Below, in pieces: positions 50,628-60,103 of a DNA stretch of 64,000 bases. Below the pieces are notes generated by a model. That model saw only the letters and a list, made by a program, of their open reading frames with translations, was not told where the DNA came from and made no database searches. This stretch comes from Amazonocrinis nigriterrae CENA67. Lineage in GTDB: Bacteria > Cyanobacteriota > Cyanobacteriia > Cyanobacteriales > Nostocaceae. Positions within the stretch are counted from its first letter, which is position 1. Every line of letters begins with the position of its first letter. The stretch lies in contig NZ_JAECZC010000004.1 of the NCBI RefSeq assembly GCF_016056305.1, forward strand, positions 114,920-178,919, written 5' to 3'. A program made the translations under genes and the position numbers.

Positions 50628-51482
50628 TTACCACAAACTCAACTGATTAGGAGGATGATCTAGGTGATTCCAAGGTAGAGGTGGAACTGCTACATCACTT
50701 TGTTCTAATAGCTTTTGGAAATAACGCGCCGTATTGGGCGATCGCTCTTCTACAGGACAATGAACAAAGAAATAAATCCGTCTTCCCGTCTGCAACCACT
50801 GTTGAATTTGCCTGACCCACTCTTCCATAAAAGGCTGATTCACAGATAAATTCGGATGAGAAATAAACCGAATCAGGCTAAAAGGCGCTGTCACACTAAA
50901 TTGCACTGGTAATTTAGGTTTGCGCCGTTCTGATTGTAACTGGGGGTCATCATCTCCAGTGTAGATAGGACGCGAATCTAACAGTACTCGTCCCACACCA
51001 AGCTTTTCTAGAAGTTCTGTTAAATGACTATTGTGAGGTTCATTAAACCAAGCGCGATGCCTAACCTCTAGCGCCAACGGTGCTTCTGTGCGCGGCCAAG
51101 CTTCCAGAAAGGCAGCCAAATCTTCTAGTAATACAGGTGCATAACTTGGCGGCAATTGGGCAAATATTGGCCCAAGATGTTTACCTAAAGGACGCATTCC
51201 TTCCAGAAAATTTAAAGCAGCCGGAATATTGGGTTGTAGTAAACCTTTATGGGTGATATCTCGCGGTAATTTCAGACAAAATTCAAAACCTGGGGGTGTT
51301 TCCGATGCCCAACGGGTTACAGTTTCTTGATTAGGTACAGCGTAGAAAGTGGTATTCCCTTCAACTGTAGTCAAGCGACGGCTGTAGAGGTAGAGAAAAT
51401 CGGTAGTGCGAGTACCTTGAGGATAAAATTCACCCACCCAACCTTTATATGCCCAAACTGCACACCCAATAAAAAAGTTCAC
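50628..51482 (-). CDS. DUF72 domain protein (YecE-like TIM barrel)
   Basis: The 284-residue protein has DUF72 features: FFIGCAVWAYKGWVGEFYP at the N-terminus, RLTTVEGNTTFYAVPNQETVTRWA, FEFCLKLPRDITH, FAQLPPSYAP and ALEVRHRAWF. The fold is a TIM-barrel-like domain of unknown reaction. GTG 51482 begins the usual MNFFIGC start; a TTG at 51500 would add six residues. It ends tail to tail with the 154-residue hypothetical gene. Confidence 0.88.
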   Translation of the reverse strand: MNFFIGCAVWAYKGWVGEFYPQGTRTTDFLYLYSRRLTTVEGNTTFYAVPNQETVTRWASETPPGFEFCLKLPRDITHKGLLQPNIPAALNFLEGMRPLGKHLGPIFAQLPPSYAPVLLEDLAAFLEAWPRTEAPLALEVRHRAWFNEPHNSHLTELLEKLGVGRVLLDSRPIYTGDDDPQLQSERRKPKLPVQFSVTAPFSLIRFISHPNLSVNQPFMEEWVRQIQQWLQTGRRIYFFVHCPVEERSPNTARYFQKLLEQSDVAVPPLPWNHLDHPPNQLSLW

Positions 51483-51540
51483 AAGCTTTTGTACAAACAA
51501 TTTAATTAATTGTACAAGTAGGTTTAGGGGATGAGTCGAT

Positions 51541-51660
51541 GTCAGTGGTCAGTTGTCAGTTGTCAGTTGTTATTCACCCTATCTCCCTCATCCCCCTCAT
51601 CTCCCCATCCCCCTATCTTCCCATCCCCTTGTCCTTTAAAATTCCCTTGTTGACTCAAAA
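51541..51660. repeat. Simple repeats between DUF72 and dapB genes
   Basis: CAGTTGTCAGTTGTCAGTTG (heptamer TTGTCAG) and CCCTCATCCCCCTCATCTCC units fill the spacer upstream of dapB. No gene is present. Confidence 0.7.
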
Positions 51661-51675
51661 AGCGTTTATTGACCT

Positions 51676-52512
51676 ATGACAAATCAAGCGCCTATCCCAG
51701 TTATTATTAATGGTGCTGCTGGTAAAATGGGACGCGAGGTAATTAAAGCGGTGTCCCAAGCACCAGACTTGAATTTAATGGGTGCAATTGACACCAGCCC
51801 CGAACATCAAGGTAAAGATGCTGGAGAACTGGCGGGTTTAAGTGAACCGCTGGAAGTTCCCATCACTAATCAATTGGAACCCATGTTGGGCTATGTGGCT
51901 GGCGAAAGACAGCTACCACCTGGGGTAATTGTAGATTTTACTCATCCCGATTCAGTTTATGATAATGTTCGCAGTGCGATCGCCTACGGTATTCGCCCTG
52001 TAGTTGGCACTACTGGCTTAAGTCCAGAACAAATTCAAGATTTGGCAGATTTTGCTGAAAAAGCTAGTACTGGCTGTCTGATTATTCCCAACTTTTCCAT
52101 TGGTATGGTGCTGTTGCAACAAGCCGCAGTCACAGCATCTCAATATTTTGACCATGTAGAAATTATTGAACTACATCACAACCAAAAAGCAGATGCTCCC
52201 AGCGGTACAGCCATTCAAACCGCGCAATTACTAGCTGAATTTGGTAAAACTTTTAACCCTCCTCTTGTAGAAGAAACTGAAAAGTTAGCTGGTGCAAGGG
52301 GCAGTTTAGCTGATGAAGGCATCAGAATTCATAGTGTACGTTTGCCAGGACTCATAGCCCATCAGGAAGTGATTTTTGGCGCACCTGGTCAAATTTATAC
52401 ATTACGGCATGATACAAGCGATCGCTCTTGTTATATGCCAGGAGTTTTACTAGCAATTCGCAAAGTCTTGCAGTTAAAGTCGTTAGTATATGGATTAGAA
52501 AAAATACTCTAA
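51676..52512 (+). CDS. dapB: 4-hydroxy-tetrahydrodipicolinate reductase
   Basis: The 278-residue enzyme reduces hydroxy-tetrahydrodipicolinate with NAD(P)H in the diaminopimelate/lysine pathway. It has [18 protein letters not shown] (nucleotide-binding), [52 protein letters not shown] (catalytic His and Lys) and a C-terminal RCYMPG-like segment ([11 protein letters not shown]). Length fits the family. The next gene on the same strand begins 55 bases later. Confidence 0.97.
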   Translation: MTNQAPIPVIINGAAGKMGREVIKAVSQAPDLNLMGAIDTSPEHQGKDAGELAGLSEPLEVPITNQLEPMLGYVAGERQLPPGVIVDFTHPDSVYDNVRSAIAYGIRPVVGTTGLSPEQIQDLADFAEKASTGCLIIPNFSIGMVLLQQAAVTASQYFDHVEIIELHHNQKADAPSGTAIQTAQLLAEFGKTFNPPLVEETEKLAGARGSLADEGIRIHSVRLPGLIAHQEVIFGAPGQIYTLRHDTSDRSCYMPGVLLAIRKVLQLKSLVYGLEKIL

Positions 52513-52567
52513 GTTCGGGCGCAAAGTCTTGCGCCTCTTCAAACTTACTACACAGCACACTGCACTT

Positions 52568-53257
52568 ATGATAGTCCCCCTGACTCGCCAGAAATTTGAC
52601 CAACTCGTCCCCTTAATTGCCACTGGCCCGCAGTACAAGTACTATTGGGGAAAATTTTCAAATTTTTTGCAGCGGCTGTTAGTTTCTGTAGTTGCTGTAT
52701 CTGTAATTCTACTTATAAGAGCCGTGTTTGGGCTACAGTTTGGGCCAATCATGTTTTTTCTTGGGGTGATCGGCGCGCTTTTTTGGCTATGGTATCCAGT
52801 GTTTCAGGCAAGTGTGCGGAATGCAAAAAGCCGCCGTTACAAGTACAGCGGCTTTTTTCGTGGCCGAATACTCGATTGGTGGATCACAGACCGATTGATT
52901 GGCAAACAAGAAACCGTCAACAGCAAAGGCGAGTTGGTGATTATTGAAAATCGAGAAAAACGCATTAACTTAGAGGTGGGTGATGACACAGGATTTAGCG
53001 TAGAGTTAGAAGCACCACTACGTCCTGCTCACAAAGTTATTGCTCGTGGTCAAATTGCAGAAATGATAGTGATGTCAAATCGTCCAGATTTAAGCAGTAT
53101 TGATGACTTCACTGAAGTATACATTCCCAGCCACGACCTGTGGGTAAATGATTATCCTTATGTCCGCCAAGATTTCTTTAATGAAGTCAGTCGCCGCTTG
53201 CGTCAAGACCGACAGGAAAGACCACCTCGCCGTCGCCGCCGTCAGTATGACGAGTGA
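52568..53257 (+). CDS. Conserved cyanobacterial-type membrane protein of unknown function
   Basis: The 229-residue protein has two membrane segments near residues 34-80 (LLVSVVAVSVILLIRAVFGL and PIMFFLGVIGALFWLWYPVF). A soluble domain follows (FRGRILDWWITDRLIGKQET) and an Arg-rich tail (RPPRRRRRQYDE). ATG 52568 (MIVPLTRQKFDQLVP) is chosen over an upstream GTG or TTG-type start at 52529. It follows dapB and may be cotranscribed. Function is unknown. Confidence 0.8.
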   Translation: MIVPLTRQKFDQLVPLIATGPQYKYYWGKFSNFLQRLLVSVVAVSVILLIRAVFGLQFGPIMFFLGVIGALFWLWYPVFQASVRNAKSRRYKYSGFFRGRILDWWITDRLIGKQETVNSKGELVIIENREKRINLEVGDDTGFSVELEAPLRPAHKVIARGQIAEMIVMSNRPDLSSIDDFTEVYIPSHDLWVNDYPYVRQDFFNEVSRRLRQDRQERPPRRRRRQYDE

Positions 53258-53263
53258 AGAGTG

Positions 53264-53388
53264 AGGAGTTAAGAGTTAGGAGTTGGGAGTTGGGAGTTAG
53301 GAGTTGGGAGTTAGGAGTTATGAGTTGGGAGTTAGGAGTTATTTCTCCCTCATCTCCCTCATCTCCCTCATCTCCCTCACTCCTAACT
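53264..53388. repeat. Heptamer GAGTTRG and ATCTCCCTC tandem repeats
   Basis: About ten GAGTTAG/GAGTTGG/GAGTTAT units (53264-53340) are followed by three or four CTCATCTCC-type units (53345-53380). They lie between convergent genes and are non-coding. Confidence 0.85.
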
Positions 53389-53393
53389 TTGTA

Positions 53394-54014
53394 TCATTTC
53401 CTATCTTGCCCATAAGCTTGCCAAGCCAAGTCTACCAACCCATCAACGATCGCAGCGGCTACTACTGCATTGCCTTTGCGACTGTTAATAGTAATGTGAG
53501 GCACTAGCGAGTCTTCCAAGATGTCTTTTGCAGCATCTACACTGACAAATTCCACAGGAGTAGCAATGATCAAAGCGGGTCGAATTTCCTCGGCTGCAAT
53601 TAAATCAAGCAATGCTGTCAGTGCTGTTTGCGCTTGACCCACCACAAAGATACCCTCTGGGTAACGCTTGGCTAGGGTTTCCATTCCCCAAGCTGCACGA
53701 GTTTTTTCTTTTTGGGGGCGCGTCAAAGCTTCCATGCTGCAATACACTGGATTCGCGAAAGTGTTTTGAATGTCGTAGGCAATACCTACTTGTACCAATG
53801 GTACATCTACTACAATCGTTGTACGCGCTGCTAATGCTGCTGCACCAGCTTGTAAGGCACGCTCAGAAAAACGAATTAAGGACTTATACTCAAAGTCAGC
53901 AGTAGCATATATCACCCGCCGAACAATTTCATACTCTGCGGGCGAAAAAACATGATCGCCGATTTCGCTATCAATGATTGCTAGACTTTGAGCATCAGTT
54001 ACATGCCATTCCAT
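53394..54014 (-). CDS. cobH: Precorrin-8X methylmutase (CobH/CbiC)
   Basis: The 206-residue protein moves a methyl group from C-11 to C-12 in the cobalamin pathway to give hydrogenobyrinate or its cobalt form. Motifs: IIDSEIGDHVFSPAEYEIVRRVIYATADFEY, TTIVVDVPLVQVGI, VGQAQTALTALLDL, RPALIIATPVEFVSVDAAK and HITINSRKGNAVVAAA. The catalytic His of the family corresponds to an EIVRRVIYATADF-region partner rather than an isolated motif, so I do not name it. No other cobalamin gene is adjacent and no riboswitch was recognised upstream. Confidence 0.93.
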   Translation of the reverse strand: MEWHVTDAQSLAIIDSEIGDHVFSPAEYEIVRRVIYATADFEYKSLIRFSERALQAGAAALAARTTIVVDVPLVQVGIAYDIQNTFANPVYCSMEALTRPQKEKTRAAWGMETLAKRYPEGIFVVGQAQTALTALLDLIAAEEIRPALIIATPVEFVSVDAAKDILEDSLVPHITINSRKGNAVVAAAIVDGLVDLAWQAYGQDRK

Positions 54015-54300
54015 TGTAATTTAGCTCTGAGATACCAGCTTTCAGCTTATCAGCTCACGAGAGTTAGGAGTTAGGAGTTGAAAGTTAGGAGTGAGGAGTT
54101 ATGAGTTGAAAGTTAGGAGTTAGGAGTGAGGAGTTAATTAAAAATTCGTAACTTCTAACTCAGTTGTGAGTACAAACAAATAAGGAGTTAAAAGGAGTCA
54201 GCTTTGTAGACGGGTTTCTGACCCAGGTAGGCGAATGGAAACTGGGGACTCGCCACAAAGAGTGTTAAAAATTCCTAACTCCAAACTCCTAAATTGGAAT
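54015..54300. repeat. Gene-free spacer with GAGTTAG repeats
   Basis: GAGTTAGGAGTTAGGAGTTG-type heptamers occur around 54060-54135. The rest is AT-rich with one GGTTTCTGACCCAGGTAGGC stretch that is not gene-like. The cobH promoter should lie here. Confidence 0.6.
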
Positions 54301-55110
54301 TTAGGACTCAGCACTAGAAGAGGGCCGACTGAAAATAGGAGATAGGTAAGCAACCAAAGCGCCGATGAAAAAACCGGAGATATTACGAACTAGTGGTAAC
54401 CAGTCAGTTGTGCGCGTCACTACTGGCCCAATACCGAAGGCAATAAACAATATTCCCCATAAAGGAGAGAAAATTAAAGCCCATTGCCAAGCTATAACTT
54501 GTTTTTCATTACGGGGTTGAGCTGCAAATCCACAAATTATCCCACCAATGACTGAGGTAATGAGGGTGAGAATCCATTGTTCTCGTGGCAGTCCGGGAAC
54601 AACGTTGCAACCACCTTTGAGCAAACAGCTTTTAACTGAATCTAAGGCTTGGAGGATGGCTTGGTCTTCGCCTTGTTCTCGCACAAAATATAAATTGCCG
54701 AAGCGAGTTTGCAGTTCTATCCAAAAAGTACGGGGTAGAAGTTCATACACAGCGTCGCCAACACTGAAACTGAGAATATTACCGCCACGAGAATCGGCTA
54801 CCAATAAAATACTCTTGTCATCCAAACCCCAATATTTTATTACTGCCCGACCTGGGGTGCGATCGTACTGGGTGAGTACTCGCAATTTCCAGCCAGTATC
54901 GGTTTCAAATTGCTCTAAATCTTTAACCAGTTTTTCTTCTTGCGCGTCGGGGAGAGATTTCGCTAAGTCTACAACTGGGGTAAAAGTGTCTGGTAGTAAC
55001 TCTGGATTGTCATAAGCCAGTGCTGGGGGAGAATGCATCGCCCAAATTGACCCAGCTAAGAAAAATACTGCAATGGATATTAGAAGTCTTCGCCAAAAAC
55101 AAAACTGCAT
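54301..55110 (-). CDS. TPM domain protein (Psb32-like)
   Basis: The 269-residue protein has a signal peptide (FWRRLLISIAVFFLAGSIWA, cleavage near ALA-YD) and a TPM domain (PVVDLAKSLPDAQEEKLVKDLEQFETDTGW, KSILLVADSRGGNILSFSVG). Two or three C-terminal membrane segments follow (WILTLITSVIGGIICGFAA, WALIFSPLWGILFIAFGIG, ISGFFIGALVAYLSP). Psb32-type TPM proteins sit on thylakoids and are linked to photosystem II repair. ATG 55110 gives a good signal peptide; TTG 55149 is less likely. Confidence 0.88.
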   Translation of the reverse strand: MQFCFWRRLLISIAVFFLAGSIWAMHSPPALAYDNPELLPDTFTPVVDLAKSLPDAQEEKLVKDLEQFETDTGWKLRVLTQYDRTPGRAVIKYWGLDDKSILLVADSRGGNILSFSVGDAVYELLPRTFWIELQTRFGNLYFVREQGEDQAILQALDSVKSCLLKGGCNVVPGLPREQWILTLITSVIGGIICGFAAQPRNEKQVIAWQWALIFSPLWGILFIAFGIGPVVTRTTDWLPLVRNISGFFIGALVAYLSPIFSRPSSSAES

Positions 55111-55149
55111 GGACGTTTGTATATAAATATTAACGGTAGAAGTGAACAA

Positions 55150-55516
55150 GTTGTTTTAAATGAGTACGGGAAAAGTGAAACTTCTTTACACTTGTTTACT
55201 TTACTCTAATCTAGGGGTTCAAAGCAAAGCCTATGTCTTGCTTACTCATTTTTGTGGAACTGAGATTTTGCAAAAGTAGCTTTTGTACTTTTTGAATTGG
55301 GAATTGGGAATGGGGAACTCGGGGCCCCCTCTGGGGATAAGGGGCAATGGGGAATGGGGAATGGGGATTCAAACTCACCCTGCGTAGTACAGAAATCTCT
55401 TCCCAATCCCCAACCCGCCCCTACTATGTACCTTAAATGGATATGGGGCAAAGTGTCTTTCCCTACACCCCACACCCTACACCCTACACCCTGTTTTCAG
55501 TCATCAGTTTTCTTTC
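55150..55516. repeat. Gene-free spacer with simple repeats
   Basis: The spacer contains AATTGGGAATTGGGAATGGG and CACACCCTACACCCTACACC units and a palindrome, CTCGGGGCCCCCTCTGGGG. No gene. It lies between two minus-strand genes. Confidence 0.6.
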
Positions 55517-57472
55517 TCAGCATCTCAACTTGAATTGAACTCTACCAACTAAACTGACGATCGCACTAATAAATGTCGTTGGGTCGATGGGTTTAGCTAA
55601 ATGCCTGTGAAAACCTGCTTGCAGTGCTTGCTCTTGGGCAATTTCTCCAGCATAGGCTGTCAATGCGATCGCTGGAATTTGTTGAATTTTACTTGACAAA
55701 TGAGAACGTATATGTTTTATCAGGGTGTAACCATCCATCTCTGGCATACCAATATCGCTAACAAGTAAATCCGGTTGGTGTTGCTCAAGGATTTTCAAAG
55801 CTTTTTGTGCTGAGGATACAGCCGTCACTGTGGCCCCTGATTGCTCTAGCACAAATTTCAGAAACTCTAATGTGTCTAGTTCATCTTCTACTAGCAGAAC
55901 AGAAAGGTTGCTGAGAGTGTGATTAGTATCAACTTTAGTTGTTGACGGCGAAGTAGCAAACACAGTCGGCATTAGTGGTAAACAAATTGTAAAAATTGCT
56001 CCCTGTCCTTCGCCTGGACTATGTGCCTGAATCGTTCCTCCATGTAGCTCAATCAAATGACGAGCAATTGCTAACCCCAGTCCTAAACCGCCAAACTCAC
56101 GAGTTGTGCTGCCGTCAGCCTGACGGAAGCGTTCAAAAACATAAGGTAAAAACTCTGGTGAAATTCCTGTACCGTTGTCTGCTACTTGAATTTGTGCTTG
56201 AGTGCCTAGCCTAGTGAATGTGACATCGACTCGCCCTTGATTAGGCGTGAACTTGATGGCATTTGAGAGTAAATTCCATAATACTTGGTGTAAGCGATCG
56301 CCATCTGCAAAGACGTAGCCAACATCAGGTTGTATGTTTGTCTGAATTGAAATTGACTTGGCATCAGCCGCGAGTTGCACTGTATCTAGTGCCGCCTTGA
56401 TTGTTTTTGTCAGGTCAAGCGCTCTCAAAGATAACCTGAGTTTACCACTGAGAATCCGCGAAACATCTAATAAATCGTCAATTAATTGTGTCAACATCTG
56501 AGCATTGCGGGCGATGGTTTCCAACCCGCGTGCCATGGTTGCTTTTTCGTATGACTTTGCTTGTAAGAGTGTTGACCAACCTAAGATGGGATTGAGGGGA
56601 GTGCGGAGTTCATGAGACAAAACTGCTAAAAATTCATCTTTGAGTTGATTGACTTGGCGCAACTGTTGGGCTTGCTGCTGTAACTGTTCTTCAGCTTGTC
56701 GTTGCTGTGTCTTATCTTGGATGATTCTGAGAAAGCCTTCAATGGTATTTGTTCCATCTCGCAAAGGCATAATCACTCCACTTCCCCAAAAACGGCTACC
56801 ATTTTTTTGTACATGCCAGCGATCGTTTTCTGCCCGTCCTTGGGTTAACGCCAGTTGCATTTCTTGTTCGGGTTGACGCTGTTCGATTTCTTCGGGCGTG
56901 AAGATAATATTTCCTGGTTGCCCAACAATCTCAGCTTCTTTATAACCAAATAGTCGTTGCGCTCCGGAATTCCAGCTAGTAATATGACCTGCCATATCCA
57001 AAGTCATGATCGCATAGTCTTTGGCACTCTCTACAATCAGACGAAAGCGAGTTTCAGTCTGACGCATCCTTGCTTCTGCCTGCTGGCGTTCGCGGCGTTC
57101 TTCTACCTCCCGCAATGCTCGTTGGACTGAAGGTACTAATCGTCCCAGTCGTTGCTTGAGTACATAATCGGTTGCTCCACACTGGAGGGTTTCAATTGCC
57201 AACTCCTCTCCTAAACTGCCGGAGACAAAAATAAATGGTACGTCTGGACAAGTATTTTGAGCTATTTTAAGGGCAGATATGCCATCAAAGGCAGGCAAGG
57301 AATAATCTGCCAAGATTAAATCGAAGTCTTTAGTTTCTAACGCTGTGAGAAAATCTGTGTGAGTCTGTACTTGCACTATTTCACAGGTAACTCCGCCCTC
57401 ACATAGGGTTGCCCCGATGAGTTCTGCATCCAAATAACTATCTTCTAGTAAGAGAAACCGAAGTGGATTCAT
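55517..57472 (-). CDS. Hybrid sensor histidine kinase: REC-PAS-HisKA-HATPase-REC
   Basis: The 651-residue cytoplasmic protein begins with a receiver domain (FLLLEDSYLDAELIGA, phospho-Asp in DLILADYSLP). A PAS domain follows (RLIVESAKDYAIMTLDMAGHITSWN, with its PAC segment). HisKA holds the phospho-His in LSHELRTPLNPILGW. The HATPase has N, G1 and G2 boxes (LLSNAIKFT, VADNGTGI, FGGLGLGLAI). A second receiver ends it (LLVEDELDTLEFL, DLLVSDIGMPEMDG). There is no membrane segment, so it senses an internal signal or is driven by another kinase through the first receiver. Start ATG 57472, with GGAG 8 bases upstream. No cognate output regulator is adjacent. Confidence 0.95.
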   Translation of the reverse strand: MNPLRFLLLEDSYLDAELIGATLCEGGVTCEIVQVQTHTDFLTALETKDFDLILADYSLPAFDGISALKIAQNTCPDVPFIFVSGSLGEELAIETLQCGATDYVLKQRLGRLVPSVQRALREVEERRERQQAEARMRQTETRFRLIVESAKDYAIMTLDMAGHITSWNSGAQRLFGYKEAEIVGQPGNIIFTPEEIEQRQPEQEMQLALTQGRAENDRWHVQKNGSRFWGSGVIMPLRDGTNTIEGFLRIIQDKTQQRQAEEQLQQQAQQLRQVNQLKDEFLAVLSHELRTPLNPILGWSTLLQAKSYEKATMARGLETIARNAQMLTQLIDDLLDVSRILSGKLRLSLRALDLTKTIKAALDTVQLAADAKSISIQTNIQPDVGYVFADGDRLHQVLWNLLSNAIKFTPNQGRVDVTFTRLGTQAQIQVADNGTGISPEFLPYVFERFRQADGSTTREFGGLGLGLAIARHLIELHGGTIQAHSPGEGQGAIFTICLPLMPTVFATSPSTTKVDTNHTLSNLSVLLVEDELDTLEFLKFVLEQSGATVTAVSSAQKALKILEQHQPDLLVSDIGMPEMDGYTLIKHIRSHLSSKIQQIPAIALTAYAGEIAQEQALQAGFHRHLAKPIDPTTFISAIVSLVGRVQFKLRC

Positions 57473-57475
57473 CAC

Positions 57476-57726
57476 GGTTGCTCCCCAACGAATGGGTTGC
57501 TCTCCAGAGCAACGGCAGGGGGAGGTGGCTGATTTATAACCTCCCTAGAATAAACTTACTTGCTTGATAACGTCTATAAATTGTTGAAAAATGATCAATA
57601 TAAAAGGGACTAGGGATTGGGGATTGGGAATTGGGAATTGGGAATTGGGAATTGGCGATTGAAAGAATCTATAAATATATCTCTTTCCCAGTCCCCAGTA
57701 CCCAGTCCCCAGTCCCCAGTCCCTTT
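57476..57726. repeat. Spacer with GGGAATT heptamers and CCCCAGT repeats
   Basis: Around 57619-57656 the unit GGGAATT/GGGGATT repeats about five times, and CCCAGTCCCCAGTCCCCAGT occurs at about 57700-57721 just after the TolC-like gene. No gene was seen. Confidence 0.8.
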
Positions 57727-59211
57727 CTAACGCGAAGCCCTGGAAGTAACAGAGCGTTGTAAATTAGTCAGAGCGCGGTTGTAATCCAAAATAGCTGTGA
57801 CTCGATTACCTTCAGCTCTTGTCAAGTCGTTTTCAGCAGAAATTACATCTGTTTGAGTACCCACACCAGCTTGAAACCTCAGCCTGGCTAAAGTTAGTGC
57901 TTCCCTAGCTTGGTTTAAAGCGACAGAAGAAGTTTGCACATTATTCAAGTTGGATTGCAGCTGAGAATAGTACTGTTCGACATCAAAGCGAATATCGTCG
58001 CGCTGCTTAGCAAATTGAGCTTCTGCGATCGCAATATTAGCTTTGGACTGATCTGCACTTGCTCTTGCTGCTCCCCCATCAAACACAGTCAGACTTGCTT
58101 GCACTCCCAATGAATAACCATCTGTAGCACTGATGCGATCGTTATATACGTCTTGCAAATTGTATCTACCAGTCAAGCTAACTTGTGGCCCCAGCTGCGA
58201 AAGTGCCTGCCGTCGTTGTTGTTCAGAAATATTACGTTGCGCTAACAGCCCTTGCAGTTCCGGGCGGTTTTGATAAGCTTGTATAATAGTTTGCTCTAAG
58301 GTTGGCTGCCAAACACCTGCTAGTTGCACGGGATCTGCCGCACTCACATCAACTGACTGCGGCAAGCTTAACAGTGTTCCAAACTGGCGACGGGCAATTT
58401 GCTGGTTTGCAATAGCATTAGTTAGCTGTTGTTGGGCATTTGCTAAATTCACCTGAGATTGCAGCACATCGAAACGCGTCCCCACTCCAGCTGCCTCTCG
58501 TGCTTGGGCATCTCGCAAACTAGCCTGGGAATTCTCCACAGCAGACCGACTAATTCGTACTTGTTCATCTGCTCCTTGCAAATTATAGTACTGAGTGGCA
58601 ACATTCAAACTAACAGTTAGAGACTGAGTTTCCACATTGAACTCATCTACACGTACTTGTTCCTCAGAAGCTCGGATACGGGCTTGTCGGTTGCCAGAGG
58701 TGTAGATGTTATAACCTAGTTCAACTGAACCACTAAAAGTGTTGGTGGAAGTATCAGATGAACCCGTATTAGCTGAGTCATTTTCTAGCACACCATTACC
58801 AGTGTTAGTTAAACTACCATTAGCATTAACAGTAGGAAACAAGGCAGCTTGAGACTGCCGTAGAGCAGAACGACTGCGTTCTAGTTGGAAAATGGCTACT
58901 TGTAAATCCCGATTGTTACGTTTTGCTAGTTCCAAAGCCTGTGCCAAAGTAATGGGTACAGTTCCTTGAATTTTCACCTCTTCTGGTTTGGTGGGAAACT
59001 GGAGAGGATTAGCATTAGGGTTGAGATAATTGGGAGCTACTAAAGAATTAGTACTCGTGACACCGGAGGAATTCTGAGGTTTTGGGGGAGTTGTTGCACC
59101 TGCGCTCGCTGTTAAAGTTGGGATGATAGCGATCGCCGCTGCCATCCAGGTAGAATGCACAAGAAATAAGCTCAAATTCATACTTTGATGTCGTGTGAAA
59201 TAAGTTCGCAC
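57727..59211 (-). CDS. TolC-family outer membrane efflux protein
   Basis: The 494-residue protein has an N-terminal signal-like segment (STWMAAAIAIIPTLTASAGA) and two OEP repeats: ITLAQALELAKRNNRDLQVA with FPTVNANGSLTNTGN, and TIIQAYQNRPELQGLLAQRN with GPQVSLTGRYNL. Coiled helices lie between them, as in TolC trimers that span the periplasm and outer membrane. GTG 59211 is used; ATG 59181 is an alternative that still keeps the signal. It is the last gene of the exporter operon. Confidence 0.93.
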   Translation of the reverse strand: MRTYFTRHQSMNLSLFLVHSTWMAAAIAIIPTLTASAGATTPPKPQNSSGVTSTNSLVAPNYLNPNANPLQFPTKPEEVKIQGTVPITLAQALELAKRNNRDLQVAIFQLERSRSALRQSQAALFPTVNANGSLTNTGNGVLENDSANTGSSDTSTNTFSGSVELGYNIYTSGNRQARIRASEEQVRVDEFNVETQSLTVSLNVATQYYNLQGADEQVRISRSAVENSQASLRDAQAREAAGVGTRFDVLQSQVNLANAQQQLTNAIANQQIARRQFGTLLSLPQSVDVSAADPVQLAGVWQPTLEQTIIQAYQNRPELQGLLAQRNISEQQRRQALSQLGPQVSLTGRYNLQDVYNDRISATDGYSLGVQASLTVFDGGAARASADQSKANIAIAEAQFAKQRDDIRFDVEQYYSQLQSNLNNVQTSSVALNQAREALTLARLRFQAGVGTQTDVISAENDLTRAEGNRVTAILDYNRALTNLQRSVTSRASR

Positions 59212-59218
59212 AAATAAA

Positions 59219-59345
59219 GTTAACCTGTAAAGGTTGTTAGTTGTCAGTTGTCAGTTGTCAGTTGTCAGTTGTTAATTGTCATTCTCCCTCATCCCCCTCA
59301 TCCCCCCTGCTACCCTCCTCCCCTATTCCCAATGCCCCATGTCCC
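59219..59345. repeat. Heptamer TTGTCAG and CCCTCAT-type repeats in the exporter operon
   Basis: Four TTGTCAG units (59241-59268) and CCCTCATCCCCCTCATCCC sequence sit between the ATPase and TolC-like genes, with no gene between. Confidence 0.8.
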
Positions 59346-59354
59346 ATGCCCATA

Positions 59355-60026
59355 TCAACCTAAAATCAAACCATCTTGGACTCGGATAATCCTTTTAGTT
59401 TGGGCAGCAATATCTGGTTCATGAGTGACAATCACAATGGTGATTCCTTGTTGATTAAGTTCTGTCATTAGATTCATGACCTCATGGGAAGTCTCGGTGT
59501 CTAAGGCTCCTGTTGGCTCATCTGCTAAAACCAACGCAGGTCGGTTGACCAAAGCACGAGCAATGGCTACCCGTTGTTGTTGTCCGCCAGAGAGTTGACT
59601 GGGACGGTTGAAGATACGCTCCCCCAGTCCCACTCTTTCTAAGGCTGCTAATGCCCGTTGACGGCGTTTTCGCTTGGGCAAGTTAGCGTAAACCATAGGC
59701 AGCATAACGTTTTCCAGTGCTGTGGCACGTGCCAATAAGTTAAATTGTTGAAAAACAAAACCTATCCTTTGGTTACGGATATATGCTAATTCATCATCGT
59801 TAAAAGTAGTTAGGTTTCTGCCTTCAAGAATATAGTTTCCAGTTGTGGGACGATCCAGACACCCCATAATATTCATCAGCGTGGATTTACCCGAACCTGA
59901 CGCACCCATAATGGCGACATATTCGCCTTCCTCAATGGAGAGTTGAATTCCCTTAAGTATGGGAACACTAACTTCTCCTAAGCGATAAGTTTTAGTGATG
60001 GATTCCATCCAAATCATTGTTGGCAT
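59355..60026 (-). CDS. ABC transporter ATP-binding protein, MacB/LolD type
   Basis: The 223-residue nucleotide-binding subunit has Walker [11 protein letters not shown]-loop [10 protein letters not shown], signature [15 protein letters not shown], Walker [13 protein letters not shown] and the switch His in VIVTHEP. It belongs to the MacB/LolD group that powers export without transporting across the inner membrane. It pairs with the permease 77 bases upstream. Substrate unknown. Confidence 0.95.
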   Translation of the reverse strand: MPTMIWMESITKTYRLGEVSVPILKGIQLSIEEGEYVAIMGASGSGKSTLMNIMGCLDRPTTGNYILEGRNLTTFNDDELAYIRNQRIGFVFQQFNLLARATALENVMLPMVYANLPKRKRRQRALAALERVGLGERIFNRPSQLSGGQQQRVAIARALVNRPALVLADEPTGALDTETSHEVMNLMTELNQQGITIVIVTHEPDIAAQTKRIIRVQDGLILG

Positions 60027-60103
60027 AATGTCAGTTGTCAGTTGTCAGTTGTTATTGGTCAGTTGTCCCTTATCTCCCCTGCTCCCCATCTCCCCAGTCC
60101 CCA

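Noticed and set aside
54015..54300. Cobalamin riboswitch upstream of cobH
   Set aside because: The B12-box consensus and flanking stems were not recognised; the spacer is mostly heptamer repeat.
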